Shown piece after piece: positions 12,701 through 24,059 of a stretch of DNA of 64,000 nucleotides. The stretch comes from Pyxicephalus adspersus (taxonomy: Eukaryota > Chordata > Amphibia > Anura > Pyxicephalidae). The position numbers and the translations under genes are program-made. The notes under the pieces were generated by a model. That model was not told where the DNA came from. It saw only the letters and a program-made list of their open reading frames with translations, and searched no databases. The stretch lies in contig NC_092859.1 in assembly GCF_032062135.1 (NCBI RefSeq), positions 71,594,985 to 71,658,984 of the forward strand, read 5' to 3'. Numbering within the stretch: the stretch's first letter is position 1; every line of letters starts with the position of its first letter.

Positions 12701-15700
12701 CAGCGGAGAAAATTGGTACATAATTTAAATGTAGATAGTTTAAATCAACTGCAGGAAATACATATAAACTTTAGGTAATTACTGCTCAAGGAACATTACA
12801 TCTGTTCTAATTTTAGTATCCCCTCACAGCTAAATCATCTATAAACATTCTTGCTGTGCATTTGTATAGGATCACAACTAGACATATTGAAAAAAAGTGG
12901 TACAGGCAGCCCTTGAGTACTGGAGTCTAGAAACACTAAATAAATCCAAATAGTGCATGAAAGTTTAAGACAATAGAAGGGAGCTATCAGGAGTGCCATG
13001 TCAGACTAGCAATTCTGTTTTTTGAGGCAATGCTCCAGCATTATAATTGCTAAAAAAACACTTACTTGCTCCTGTGTGTACTTCTTAAAGTACTGATTAA
13101 ATTAACATTGGAAGAACCCTATCTCTGGCTTGTTACTACCAATAGCAGGTACACTAGTGTGACATAAGCCTGTGCCAACCCAATAAAAATGCATGGGCTT
13201 TCTATACCTCCTAGTGCACCTTAAAGCATGATGGCACACATGCTTTTAACTCAGTGGCCCTGATTTATTAAAGTTCTCCAAGGCTGGAGAGAATACACTT
13301 TCAGAAGTGAAGCTGGGTGATCCAGAAAACATGAAATGGATTTTTAAAAATCATTTGCTAATTGCTAGCAAATGTTTTGAATCCTGGACCAGATCCATTC
13401 CAGGTTTGCTGTATCACCCAGCTTCACTTCTGAAAGTGTGTTCTCTCCAGCCTTGGAGAACTTTAATAAATCAGGGCCACTGTATGAAGGTGAAAATGTT
13501 TCAGTTCCAATTAAATCTGTTAATTTTGTAGTCATATCCATGTTCAGAACAAATGAAAATAGGGGTTTTCGATGCACATGGTGGAATGGTTAAAATCAAA
13601 ACATTTTCAATGAAGTAAAATGTTCACCTTTCATTAATTGATCCTCCCAAGGTTGGATTGACACATGTGCTTCGCATTTACCTTATGTTGGCATGCATTA
13701 AACACAGAGCTTTTGTAGACCCTACAGGCAAATGGAAGAACCGTTTTCCCCTTTGCTTTAAAAAATAAGTATTATGTGAAATATATGTTAAAAAATGGCT
13801 CGGTGCAGGGAGGTTTGAGTGATGTCAGCACTGCAACCTTAGCTCCAGGTCTCAGTAATGACAACATATGGGCCCAGAGTCAGTCATTTTTAGCAGGGGG
13901 GTGCCAGAAAAGCAAGCCTCTCATTTATATGATATTTGAAGTACGTAGAAACCTGCGATTCAAAGGGAAAGAAGACAAATTGTGTGGCCCAGACTATGAC
14001 ACTGAATATTTTATATATCTGCCTTCTCCCTCCAATTCATCAATCTCAGTGTTTTGGCTAATATTGAGCTATAAAAATATTTTACTGTGAGATAGGTGTA
14101 ATTTAAACAATTTCTTTCTGCTGTTATTTTGAGTTTCTAGAGCAAATTTACATCATATACACATAGATTTTGTGTAGTTTTTGAGTTTGTTTTTATAGTC
14201 TATTTTATGGCTTATAAAGATCACTTTTAGACAAGACAGTCGTATTTCATATGGGATCAAGTACAGAAGTACTGGACAGTTTTGCATAGCTAATACTTTA
14301 ATCTGGCTAAGTTACTTTGTTATTCTATATATAGCCTGCAAATCATTTAATCAACACTGCAGCTTTTGGCCTCAGCTACACAACAGATAACTTGTATTTG
14401 GAGTACTCCATTTAAACCCATTGGGCACAGAAAATACAGGATATTTATGTGTACAACTTCTCAATTATTTGCATATTTATTGCTTTTCTATTAATGTTTT
14501 AATTGTAAACAGCCTACAGCTTTTATGAAAAAGTAATCTAAAGTATATTATTGCACCAATAATATTGAGAATTTGGAAATGACTTCTTGTCAACATGAGA
14601 CATTGTAGGAGGCCACCTCAGTAAGAAGATTATACTGAGGAGAAAAAGAAATGCTTGGCTAATCAGTTAGTATCCATCCTTAATTAATGTAACAATGCAT
14701 TTTTTACAGATAATTGGTTTTTGTTAAAAAAAGGTTCATCAACTCTTATCTCTGTCTCGCATTCTAGGAAAACATATTTAGTTTTAATTACTTTCTAATT
14801 AGACCATTTTAGTCAAAACAACCCAATGGTCCACCTACACTGTTTTGCAGGATTTGAATAGGGATTTCATGTAGCAATAATTACCAGACAAGCCACACTT
14901 TGAATAGATATAAAGACAGTGCTACATAATAAACAAAATGAGCATAACATAACATAAAGGATAACAGAAAAAAGCACATAATGGATTAGAGGATAGAAGT
15001 ATACAACTTGTATTTTAAACATATCAGTGCACCCACATCTAGTACTTGTTCCCATATTTTGGTTAAGACTTGACTTGCCAAGCCTCAAAAGTGGGTATGG
15101 TAAACCTTCTAGTTTCAAACACTATTTTTAGGACATGTTTTATTGTATCAATATATAAACAGTTGTAAAATGTATGCACAGTACTATAGGTAAAATCACA
15201 TCTGCCCCAAAATATTATCTTAAGTATTATAAAAAAATGGGGGGAGAATGGCAATGTTTTATTGTTTGCAAAAAGACCGAATGCAAATATTCTCCAACAA
15301 TGACATAATATACAGTAGTCTAAAACAGTATTGCTAATTTAGAAATTCCTTTTTTTTGCATTTTATAGCAGCAAATACAAAAGCACCAAAGGAGAGTTAG
15401 ACCATTTTAGTAATAAAACATTGACATCATCAAAGCTAGTAACTGTTAAGATGGTTTTGCCCAACTGATTGGTTGGTGGTTGCTTGCAGTTAAGTTGTGG
15501 CACTAAAGTCTAGAGGTGTGAACTCTCTCTCATTTATCCAGTCTTTATTTATGGGCCCAAATATTTTGATCTTCCATAGTTGGTATAAACTATGACACTG
15601 ACAGTTTTTATTACAATTGACACTTGCATTTGCCATGCTTTAAACAAAACTGTTTGGGCTCAATATTACCTACAGTAATGTATTTGTAAACTTTTACATA

Positions 15701-17871
15701 TATTATGTGCAGAGCCGCTGTTCTTCTCCAATTTTCTTTCTGTTCATTTCTGATACAGTTCTGTATTAAGAAAAACTTAATTTTCTAATGCTTGTGGGAA
15801 AACTGTATGTACCAATAATCCTTTCTAAGGTATTTTTAGACAAAATGTCACATTCATAGTGTTTTTTTTTTTAAGCTGATAATTTTTCTTTTTTTTTTTT
15901 TTTTTTGCTTCTACGTTTTACAATTTTTAAAAAATAATAATTCTTATTGAAAGTAGTTTGATATTCATAAAATAGAAAGAAACCTAACATATATATATGT
16001 TTGATAGTACAAGCTGGTTCCAAGTACAAAACATTAATGTAAAATCAACATTGTTTCATCTATTACGTTTTACATTTTTTTAATTTTTAAGTCATGAATA
16101 AAAAATCTGCCATACACACTAAATATTTTAGGACGTGAAAACTACTATACTTTTCTCTTTCAACCTACTTACTAAAGTATTTATATATATATGCAAAATT
16201 CAGTAACAAAGCCTGTTTATTGGTATATACATAATTTTATTATGTGATATATATATATCAACAATACTTAATTAACATTGTTTAACAAATTCTCTGGATT
16301 ATATTTCTCTTGTTAATATACATTTTGTGCCTCTTTTTGCATTTCAGGTACTAATGGGAATACTGCAAGTTGGCTTTGTTTCCGTGTACTTGTCGGACTC
16401 TTTGCTAAGTGGATTTGCAACAGGTGCCTCATTCACAATCCTAACATCTCAAGTAAAATATCTTTTGGGTTTAAGTATACCACGAGCCAATGGCATTGGC
16501 TCTTCTATCTATACTTGGATTTATATCTTCCAGAATATTCACAAGACCAACATTTGTGATCTTATTACCAGCATTTTGTGCCTTTTAGTTCTGATTCCAA
16601 CCAAAGAACTCAATGAATGCTTCAAGTCAAAGCTTAAGGCTCCCATTCCTGTTGAACTCTTTGTAGTTGTTGGGGCAACTCTTGCCTCTCACTTTGGTCA
16701 CCTCAAAGAAAAATATGGTTCTAGCATTGCAGGCGAGATCCCTACTGGATTTCTAATGCCAAAGCCACCAGAGTGGAACCTAATTCCCAATATTGCCTTG
16801 GGGGCTTTGTCCATTGCAATAATAGGATTTGCAATCACAGTCTCCCTCTCAGAGATGTTTGCCAAGAAACATGGCTATGAGGTGAAGGCCAATCAGGAAA
16901 TGTACGCTATTGGATTCTGCAATATAATTCCGTCGTTTTTCTATTGCTTCACCACAAGTGCTGCACTTGCAAAAACATTAGTTAAAGAGTCCACTGGCTG
17001 CAAAACTCAGGTCTCAGGAATTATGACCTCTCTGGTCATTCTGCTTGTCCTCTTGGTAATAGCTCCTCTTTTCTATTCGCTCCAGAAATGTGTCCTGGGG
17101 GTTATAACCATAGTGAATTTGAGAGGTGCCCTCAGAAAATTTTTAGATTTGCCCAAGATGTGGAAAGTAAATAAAATAGACACTGTCATTTGGCTGGTCA
17201 CCATGTTTTCATCTGCAGTAATTAGCACTGAGCTTGGACTTTTGATCGGCATTTCATTTTCTATGCTTTGTGTGATTGTAAGGTCTCAAAGACCAACCTC
17301 ATCATTGTTAGGTAGGGTGGAGGCTTCTGAAGTGTATGAATCTATAACTGTTTACAAGGATCTCAACATCACAAAAGGTGTCCAGGTGTTCTGTTTCGAA
17401 GCCCCACTGTATTATGTGAACAAACACTCTTTTAAATCAGCTTTGTATAAACAGGTTGGAGTGGACCCAGTTTTGGTGGCTTCAGCAGAAAAGAAAGCAG
17501 CAAAAAAGAAAGAAAAGCTTAAGAAAAAAGAAGACATTTTGGAAAGCAACATTGATGAGGTGGAAACTGTTTTACATCTCTACCAAGAGCAAATGCCTCT
17601 ACATTCCGTAGTTATTGATTGCAGTGCAATGCAATTTATAGACACTGCAGGTCTAAACACCCTGAAAGAGGTTGTAAAAGATTATACTAATATTGGGGTT
17701 CGCGTTTTACTTGCACATTGCAATATGTCTGTGAAAAATTCTCTTAGAAATGGTGACTATTTCAAAAATGATGAAGGTACCATGATGTTTTATAGCATTC
17801 ATCAGGCTGTGCAATTTGCACTATATGCACAGGAGCAAGAAGATGCTTGTCTAAATGGTTCTGCTGTTTAA
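9170..17871 (+). CDS. slc26a2: Gene 1: SLC26A2-type sulfate/anion exchanger, 708 aa from two coding exons
   Basis: Coding sequence is 9183-9785 joined to 16348-17871; 9170-9182 is 5' UTR. Family members are plasma-membrane anion exchangers moving sulfate against chloride, hydroxyl or oxalate; SLC26A2 supplies sulfate for cartilage proteoglycan sulfation. The 708-residue product is near the usual SLC26A2 length (739 in human). It has a cytosolic N-terminus (1-57), a SulP transmembrane domain (about 60-512) with the signature around [10 protein letters not shown] (105-114), N-glycosylation sequons N167 and N173 in the expected extracellular loop, and a C-terminal STAS domain (about 530-695) with [15 protein letters not shown] (621-635). 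Lys410 in AALAKT occupies the place of the anion-site Arg of prestin, as in the sulfate-transporting members. Segments such as [12 protein letters not shown] and [18 protein letters not shown] match SLC26A2 more closely than SLC26A1. A lysine-rich insert (582-594) lies inside STAS. Orthology is inferred without a tree. Confidence 0.93.
9924..10111. repeat. Palindromic MITE (CTGATTTATTAAAG family), copy 2
   Basis: It begins GGTCTGATTTATTC and ends TTTAAATAAATCAGCCCC, inverted relative to each other. The middle carries the family's TCTGGTCCAGGATT and ATTCCTGGTTTGCTGGATC segments. It lies in the gene 1 intron and has diverged arms. Confidence 0.65.
10452..11600. repeat. hAT-like element remnant with internal tandem repeat
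   Basis: The left part (TGGTGCCCAACCTTTTTTCATGTGG...) resembles the start of hAT-type elements, and GGGGGCCACAG / GTGGCCCCCAGGGGGTCCCC near 11515-11595 resembles the opposite end. The outer boundaries are approximate. The interior from about 10930 to 11345 is an imperfect tandem repeat, listed separately. Confidence 0.45.
10930..11345. repeat. Imperfect tandem repeat, about four units of 110-140 bp
   Basis: A motif of the form (C)AGGAGAAATTGGGGTTCA..AGA..(G)TAAGTGG.TAGCTATGTGTGA(C)..GGTTA recurs with start points near 10945, 11062, 11177 and 11290. Units are degraded and of unequal length. Periodicity was judged by eye. Confidence 0.5.
13252..13482. repeat. Full-length palindromic MITE (CTGATTTATTAAAG family)
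   Basis: The left end CAGTGGCCCTGATTTATTAA and the right end TTAATAAATCAGGGCCACTG (one base inserted relative to each other) are inverted copies, and pairing continues through CTCCAAGGCTGGAGAG versus CTCTCCAGCCTTGGAG and GAAGCTGGGTGAT versus ATCACCCAGCTTC. Almost the entire 231 bp folds back on itself. The CAGTGG end is hAT-like, but the flanking 8-mers do not match, so the superfamily is unsure. It is the best-preserved of four copies in the window. Confidence 0.75.
15889..15906. repeat. 18-base T tract in gene 1 intron
   Basis: An uninterrupted run of T about 440 bases before the gene 1 acceptor. It is simple sequence with no sign of a retrocopy attached. Confidence 0.8.
16348..17871 (+). 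CDS. slc26a2: Gene 1, last coding exon
   Basis: The acceptor is TTTTTGCATTTCAG, ending 16347. The exon starts GTA CTA ATG in phase 0, joining ...GVYQ to VLMGILQ, and encodes residues 202-708 in one block: the remaining membrane segments and the whole STAS domain. It stops with TAA at 17869-17871. The frame can be extended upstream to 16327 only through a GTG inside intron sequence. The last four residues, GSAV, fit the class I PDZ-ligand pattern (S/T-x-V). Confidence 0.92.
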   Translation, partial: VLMGILQVGFVSVYLSDSLLSGFATGASFTILTSQVKYLLGLSIPRANGIGSSIYTWIYIFQNIHKTNICDLITSILCLLVLIPTKELNECFKSKLKAPIPVELFVVVGATLASHFGHLKEKYGSSIAGEIPTGFLMPKPPEWNLIPNIALGALSIAIIGFAITVSLSEMFAKKHGYEVKANQEMYAIGFCNIIPSFFYCFTTSAALAKTLVKESTGCKTQVSGIMTSLVILLVLLVIAPLFYSLQKCVLGVITIVNLRGALRKFLDLPKMWKVNKIDTVIWLVTMFSSAVISTELGLLIGISFSMLCVIVRSQRPTSSLLGRVEASEVYESITVYKDLNITKGVQVFCFEAPLYYVNKHSFKSALYKQVGVDPVLVASAEKKAAKKKEKLKKKEDILESNIDEVETVLHLYQEQMPLHSVVIDCSAMQFIDTAGLNTLKEVVKDYTNIGVRVLLAHCNMSVKNSLRNGDYFKNDEGTMMFYSIHQAVQFALYAQEQEDACLNGSAV

Positions 17872-18490
17872 TTGTACTCCAAAATTATAACAGGTAGTGC
17901 TGTATGGTAACTATGCACTAAAAATGTGGGCGTTAAATACATTCCCACAAAGTCACACAAACCTTCACATCTCATTGGATATATTAGTTTTTATCATTTG
18001 CCACAGCATGTAAATCAAAGTAAAACACCAATAGAAAATAAATGTGCTGTAGAGGCTATAGTCTACCTTATATTATCTAGAAAAGGATAATTTGTTAGAA
18101 TTCCACTTTTATCTCAGCTAGGTAAAGTAAAACAATTGCACATTAACCTGAACCCTGAAGCTTTGTGTTTACCACTTATGATATGGGTACCTAAATGCCC
18201 CTGTTCTTGTTAAAAATGTTTAGACACACAGAGACCCTTAAAAGAATACCATAAATAGATGGTACTACATTTAGTAACCATGTAGGAATGTTCTTAATAT
18301 GTGCTATTGTATTGTCCCCCAATGGCTTTAGGAACATCACTTTTACTCACCCATTAGACAAAATGCACAGCTTTGAAAACCAAATTACATAATGCTCATA
18401 TTTTGCCATGTGCCAAAATTCTTTGTCTGAGCCTCCAGCTTTATTATTAAAGAGAGTTGGGCCTTATTGTCATTTATCTTACAATCACTC
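17872..18490 (+). other. slc26a2: Probable 3' UTR and downstream flank of gene 1
   Basis: Sequence after the TAA stop at 17871 has no other coding signal. A canonical AATAAA lies at 18037-18042, 166 bases after the stop. SLC26A2 transcripts in mammals have long 3' UTRs, so later polyadenylation is possible. Confidence 0.5.
18037..18042 (+). promoter_or_regulatory. slc26a2: Candidate polyadenylation signal, gene 1
   Basis: AATAAA in the context GAAAATAAATGTGCTGT, the first canonical hexamer after the gene 1 stop. Use of this site is inferred. Confidence 0.45.
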
Positions 18491-18821
18491 TAAGGCTAAG
18501 TACACACGTGCAATGGTTCTCGTCCGATAATCCGCTCAGGGCCGATATCGGACGAGAATCTGGCGTGTTTACAGTGTTTGTAGTTCATTGTCCAAACGAC
18601 CGTCCTGGCAGATCCACGGACGATGGACGATCTTAATAGAAGTGAAGGGGGACAGAGCGCAGCAGGGTGCCGCTCGGTCGTTCTTCACCTCACCTCCCCA
18701 TAGAGCAGGACGGTGCTGTATGTACAGCGCTCGTTTATGCATCGTGCAGTCGTTAGTCGTTGGAAAGGATCATGAAAGATCCTTTCCAACGATATTTATT
18801 GCAAGTGTGTACATAGCCTTA
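18491..18821. repeat. MITE with 23-bp terminal inverted repeats
   Basis: The left end AAGGCTAAGTACACACGTGC and the right end (complement AAGGCTATGTACACACTTGC) match with two differences over 23 bases. A subterminal perfect hairpin, TGGAAAGGATC/GATCCTTTCCA around ATGAAA, sits near 18759-18786. The element is CpG-richer than its surroundings. Partial copies occur at about 31950-32225 and 60415-60492. Confidence 0.75.
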
Positions 18822-18886
18822 CATACAGAATGTTTAGATATATAGCTTTAAAAAACAATGCTTTATGGAAGACCTCTAAGACCGGA

Positions 18887-18990
18887 AAAGATAGGCAGTC
18901 ATGGTTGGGAGAACCTGGGTGGTCCAGCAAACATAAAATAGATCTGGCCCAGGATAAAAAACATTTGCAAGCTAATCAGGCCCAATATCT
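18887..18990. repeat. Fragment of the CTGATTTATTAAAG palindromic family
   Basis: GAACCTGGGTGGTCCAGCAA, followed by TAGATCTGGCCCAGGAT and ACATTTGCAAGCTAAT, matches the left arm and centre of the element at 13252-13482. The right arm is lost. Confidence 0.5.
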
Positions 18991-21900
18991 CTTAATTGGC
19001 TAGTTCAGGACCATAAATGCTATGATATTGTGCCAGTTTGCCAATGGAATATTTAGTAATGTATCACCATTGGCTGTTTACTCAGGGCTGTGAAAATTAC
19101 TTAAGAGTTAGGTAAGGTTATTTTTTTTTTATACAAGCTTCCCTTATTTTTTCTTCAAGTTATTTTATGTATTACACAAAAAAGGTCAATGTACAGTACA
19201 TTGTTCTGACAATGTGGTGATAATGGAATGGTGAACAACTGTGTAAGTAAATTTAGAACTAGACAGCACACATAGTGAAATAGCAGGTTTGTCAGAAGTC
19301 CCATGTGAAATCATATGCTACAAGCTGTATATGACTTGTTTCAACTAAAATTCTGCACAATAATCTCCAAATCAATTAAGATTGAGCTGAGAATTTATTA
19401 TTTTACTCTGTTCTAAAACCTAAGGTTCTGTTATCCTGTTTTATTAGTATATTAGTGTACAACAAAAACTTACATAAATGTCTATTCAGAGCTCAAGCTA
19501 AACAACCAGATTGTGTGGTTAATAACATCACCAATCTACCGCACCTTTTTCAAACAGCTCCAGTTAAGACAGAAATTGCTAATAAACTTACATGATGCAC
19601 AGGCACTTGGGAGCTTGTTTTATTGATGTGATGTGCAGCAGTAAATGAAATCAGTGCTGCTTACCACTCATAAGCAGCTAAGAGTATGTTTATCCTCAAA
19701 AAGAAGACAACTGCGAAGTCTCAGTGTTCACTGGCTTTGCTGGCTCTACCAGCAGCCTATACTTCCTACATTTCAGTCTCTGGCCAATCTGTTTGGTCAC
19801 CAGAGAAGAAGTCCTGTACATGTCCTGAATGGGGAATTGCCACCTACACAACAGTGGGGAATGTCTTTTCTTTTCAACATGGCAGCATTCAGTGCCTACG
19901 TGGCCAACATGCACCAGCACTGTCAGGAAGGGGAGTGAATTTTGTGCTCCTGTGCATACACAGAATAATGGGATTTTCTGTCCTAACATCATAGCCTAAT
20001 GATGGTGGGCGAATTGTAAAAGCAGTTTGTGGGACCAACATAAAAGTGAACCCATCAGTTTGCCTTGCTTGGACAAAAAACAGATTCACTTAAAGTTCCA
20101 TTCCGCTCAAGTTAATGGAATACTACACTCTGAAATACTGTAATGGAAGTATAAATTACCTGTGATATTAACCTCCAAAATCTATGTTTGTGAGAAAAAT
20201 CTAAGTTAGTTTCTCACAGCCCTACAAATGATGTGAACCAATACGCAAATAATACCTTGGCTGTTTAGCTTGAAGAAGCACAATTTAATCCCTGAGAAAG
20301 AAACTCCAAAGTTTTCCTCTAGAGAGACAAAAATGTAAAATAATAACAGTCTTGCTAGGATAGTGATATAAAAAAGGGGAAGGAACTCAGCAATTTGACA
20401 TTTTGTTTTATAGAGGGTCCAGTTTAAGACTGGTAAATTAGATTGTGTCACTGTTAGTTTTTGGGGCTGCTGGTGCCAAAGATGTTAAAATGGCAGAGCT
20501 TCACCTTGGTGCTCTAAAGCTAACAAGTGTCTCTAACTCCCCACCTATTCTTCTGCACTTAGACATTCAACACATAAGTCATGAAAGATCATTTCCAGCA
20601 ACAATTCTCTTATGTCCATTGGATGTCTGTACAATGCTTAGCACTTTACCTTGACATTGTATGCATACCATTTGGGCATCTGAGATTTAAACATCAGCAA
20701 GCTGTTGGTGTTGCTGGTTTAGATGAGGAATTCCTGTTATGCCTATTCAAGATAATTTGGAGGTGAACAGGAGTAACCCTGGAGAACCCCTCAGGTGAAA
20801 ACTGCTCAAATCACAAATATCTTTTTAGCTGTTTTATATTGTCACTAGGGTACTCGCTGACTGACATTAATGTGATTATATGAACACTAACATGCAATAA
20901 TTCTCTAAACACATCTTTCTGAATGTTTGCAGATCAATATTAGAAAAGGAAATTATAGCTTTTACTTAAATGAAGAAACCATCAACACTGCCTCAGCAAA
21001 AGTGAGAAACAAAAATCTGCATCATCATTAGTTTATAGTAATGTGAAACTGACACTCATATTATTTACAGCAATTTTGGAATTTGTGACGTGACAATTTC
21101 TGAAGCATTGAAGGCATCTATCTCTCGTGTATATAGCAGAACTTTATATCCATGTCAGATGTTTAGGTGTAACTATTTTTTGTTGCCGGAATGCACATTA
21201 AACTGTGGCAGCTTACATGTATAGTGGTTTGCTGCTGTGTTCCCAAAAACTATTCCTGGGATCTATCTTGATTCAAATATATAGGTAAGCTATTACTGAA
21301 TTATCTTAAAAACATAGTTTTCTGGCTTTCTTTTGGCTTTAACAAATTGAGTAGTTGATTCCAAGAAAACATGCATAAACCTAAGTTGGAATGTTTTCAT
21401 GGCATATGTGGGTTAGCAAATATATATATATATATATTCGCTCTGTGTATATATTTAAAATATATATATATATTTTTACAAAAAAGATTTTATGATTTAT
21501 AGATTTTTATAGAAACACAATCATTGAAACAGTTTATTTTAGAGTAAACTATTATGTAAGCGCCTGATTTTGTACAGAAATTTAATTTATTATTAAATCA
21601 GTGACTGTGAGTATGTTGAGTGTGTTTCAGCCATAATAAACTGTAGCAATACAAATAATAGTTTGTGCAAAGATAACTTCAGACAATATTCAGATGCATT
21701 AGTTCAGACTGTCAGACTGTATTCTCATTAATAATTTTTTATATTTAATTATGCTTTTTTATAGCATAAATGTTACAGAATTTATTGGTTTGAGGTTTAG
21801 CACTGCAAATACTTTTTTTCCTTTGTGTTACAATTTTTATTTCATGTGTGCCTTTAAAGGAATAAAAAAACTTTACATTCCTATCAATTTAGTGTATTGT

Positions 21901-22552
21901 TTTTTTTAGTTACTTTTTTTTTACTGTGATCAAAAAAGACAAGATAAAATTCATTTTAGAGTCCAAAGCTGAAATTTCGGTTTTTAGTAGATGCTGTAAG
22001 GAAGACATGACATAAAGTTAAAACTCTAATAAAGCAATCTGAACTGAAAGGACAAAATCTTCAAGAAGCTGCATTGTCTAATGTGTTCTGCATTATGTCT
22101 AGGGACCAACTTCCTACCAATTCCCAAAAATATTATGGAACCTAAAAAATATAGAAAACTATTGCAAAGCACAAAATTTATTCCCAGAGAAAAGGGCTAT
22201 AAAACATTTTAGTTGCAATATGATGTAAGGAAATATATGGCCAGGTGACAGCCTAGCTGTTACTAAGCAGCTTCCAGCAGCATGCTGAGTGTTCAGAATG
22301 GGCAGCTGTCAGGTGTTCATCAACTTCTTCCATGGAACCTGCAATCTTTAGACATTGTGTACAGCGCCTGGAAGGCAGGTATACTTATGTTATTGCACCA
22401 CCTTCAGCCAAAGTCACCTGAAAAACAGCTGGGAGCACATTTATTTTTTATCCTTCAATCACTGAGTGTGGGCCTGGGATAAAGTATTAGAGCAGCATGT
22501 GGATTTTATAAATTACTTTGACATGCCTTCCGTAGAGTTACATAACCTAACT
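18991..22552. other. Intergenic stretch, no gene identified
   Basis: Frames of up to about 100 codons overlap each other on both strands around 19645-20090 and have no recognisable domain, so I treat them as chance or old repeat. A TA microsatellite lies at 21420-21437. Nothing else supported. Confidence 0.45.
21420..21472. repeat. TA-rich microsatellite
   Basis: A TA run from 21420 to about 21437, then a second interrupted TA block ending near 21472. Simple sequence. Confidence 0.8.
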
Positions 22553-22745
22553 ATGGGCCTGATTTATAAAAATTTCTCCAAGACTGGAGAAGATAGACTA
22601 ACATAAGTGAACTTGGATGATCCAGCAAACCTGAAGTTGATTTTTTGAAAGCCAATTGCTAGTAGTTGGCACATGTTTTCAATCCTGGACCAGATCCATT
22701 CCAGGTTTGCTCGATCACCCAAGTTCACTCATGATAGTCTAAAAT
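22553..22745. repeat. Palindromic MITE (CTGATTTATTAAAG family), copy 4
   Basis: It starts GGGCCTGATTTATAAAAATT and keeps the central GACCAGATCCATTCCAGGTT segment. The inverted right arm (CACCCAAGTTCACTC) is present but its terminal part has decayed. Confidence 0.6.
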
Positions 22746-22784
22746 GAGATAATTGAAATTAATGAGCTCACTGAGTTCATGAGT

Positions 22785-23275
22785 ACTTTAACCCCCTGGA
22801 TGCCACCAGCACAAGAATCCTGACTGTTGGCCTAATCCCTACAACTCTGATAGATAGAACCACATTCTGACTCCTCCAACACCTTCCGGCTTTTAACCGT
22901 TGGAGGCTACTAACATGTCACCTCTCACTAGACAGCAGAACTCCTGTAGCTCCCTATCCAGCATCTGAAATGGAGGTCATCCTCCGAACCCATCTTCTCT
23001 GGATCAAGATTTGAACTGCTAGAAAGCCTCTACATTAATTTCTTGGCTGAACACTTATTATAACTAGTCTGCATCATCCAAACCCATGTGTACATTGCAT
23101 ACCAATTTTACCTTCCCTGCAGAAGCTGAAAAGCAAAACGCATCAGAAACCAAGATTACCCCCCTTGGCAGGATGACTATGAAATATGCACTAAACTATC
23201 AGCCTAGATATGATGTTATGAATATCTATTATTTGTTTTTACACACGTTTATGTACTATTAAACATTTCTTTACT
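22785..23275. repeat. Possible Penelope-like element 3' fragment
   Basis: GCAGAAGCTGAAAAGCAAAACGCATCAG near 23118-23145 resembles the 'GAAGC...AAACGCGTC' segment at the 3' ends of vertebrate Penelope-family elements. No reverse transcriptase or GIY-YIG frame is present. Low-confidence recognition from memory. Confidence 0.25.
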
Positions 23276-23599
23276 CCCAAATGATTTGTAAAATTGCCAT
23301 CAAATCCTACTATTACATTTCCTTGAACCCATTTAAGGCTGTGGCAACTGACCACCATAGTCCTAGAGGTCAGGAACTACTGTCTGTAAACCTACTTTTC
23401 AACTAAAAAAACTAAAACTACCCCATCATTAAAATTGAACAAGAACACTACCTGACGGCAAACAGCTTCTTACAAACCAATACCATTAAACTGCATCTTG
23501 GCATTACAGTAAATTATGTATTTATTTTACAAATTTCAGCAATTTTATATTACTTCCATCATCCGATGCAAGTTATATCATTTGGGAATTGACCGCCTT

Positions 23600-23960
23600 T
23601 ACCTTCAGAACTGCAATAATCATTCATTCCATAAATTTAACAAGGTGCTTTAAATATTCCCCAGGGATTTTGGTTTAAATTGACATGAAAGCATAATGCA
23701 TTTGCTTCCAATTTGTCAGCTGCACAACAATGATGCAAATCTTCCGGCCCACCACATCATAAAGGTGATCTATTGGATTGCAATCTGATGACTAAGGAGG
23801 TGATTTCAGTACAATGAACTCCTTGTTAACTTCAAAAAAACAGCTTGAGATGATTTGAGCTTTGTGACATGATGAGTTATCCTGCTGGAAGTTAAATCAG
23901 TAAACTGCAGTCGTAAAAGGATGGACATGGTCAACCACAATTAAAAGGTAAGTGGTATTT
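23600..23960 (-). mobile_element. Degenerate Tc1-like transposase fragment
   Basis: Read on the minus strand, 23760-23895 encodes a recognisable Tc1/mariner catalytic region: FQQDNSSCHKAQII (family FQQDNAPCHKA) carrying the second catalytic Asp, then KSPP, a stop codon, SSDCNPIDH (family PPQSPDLNPIE). The stop replaces the Gln after PP, and the third catalytic Glu is read as Asp. Weaker similarity continues towards 23600 (RKICIIV...). It is 5'-truncated and inactive. No terminal inverted repeats were located. Confidence 0.7.
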
Positions 23961-24059
23961 ATTCGCTGCTCACCTGGTACCAATACCAACCTAATACAAG
24001 GCTATTTGAGCTACTTCAGTTGACTGTTGGGCTGCTTTCCAGGCCTATCATGTAGGCAG

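Larger units (their letters stand above)
9786..16347 (+). other. slc26a2: Intron of gene 1
   Basis: A 6.56-kb GT-AG intron, phase 0. It carries palindromic MITEs (9924-10111 and 13252-13482), a hAT-like composite with an internal tandem repeat (10452-11600) and an 18-T run (15889-15906). The frame at 13776-14090 (104 codons) has no recognisable similarity and I do not call it a gene. Confidence 0.85.

Noticed and set aside
13776..14090. A 104-codon frame in the gene 1 intron
   Set aside because: No recognisable domain, no splice or promoter context, and composition like the surrounding intron.
16327..16347. Upstream extension of the gene 1 last-exon frame from a GTG
   Set aside because: It lies in the polypyrimidine tract and acceptor of the intron; the exon starts at 16348.
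19645..20090. Four overlapping frames of 66-102 codons on both strands
   Set aside because: Mutually overlapping in several frames with no domain; most likely chance or an old repeat.
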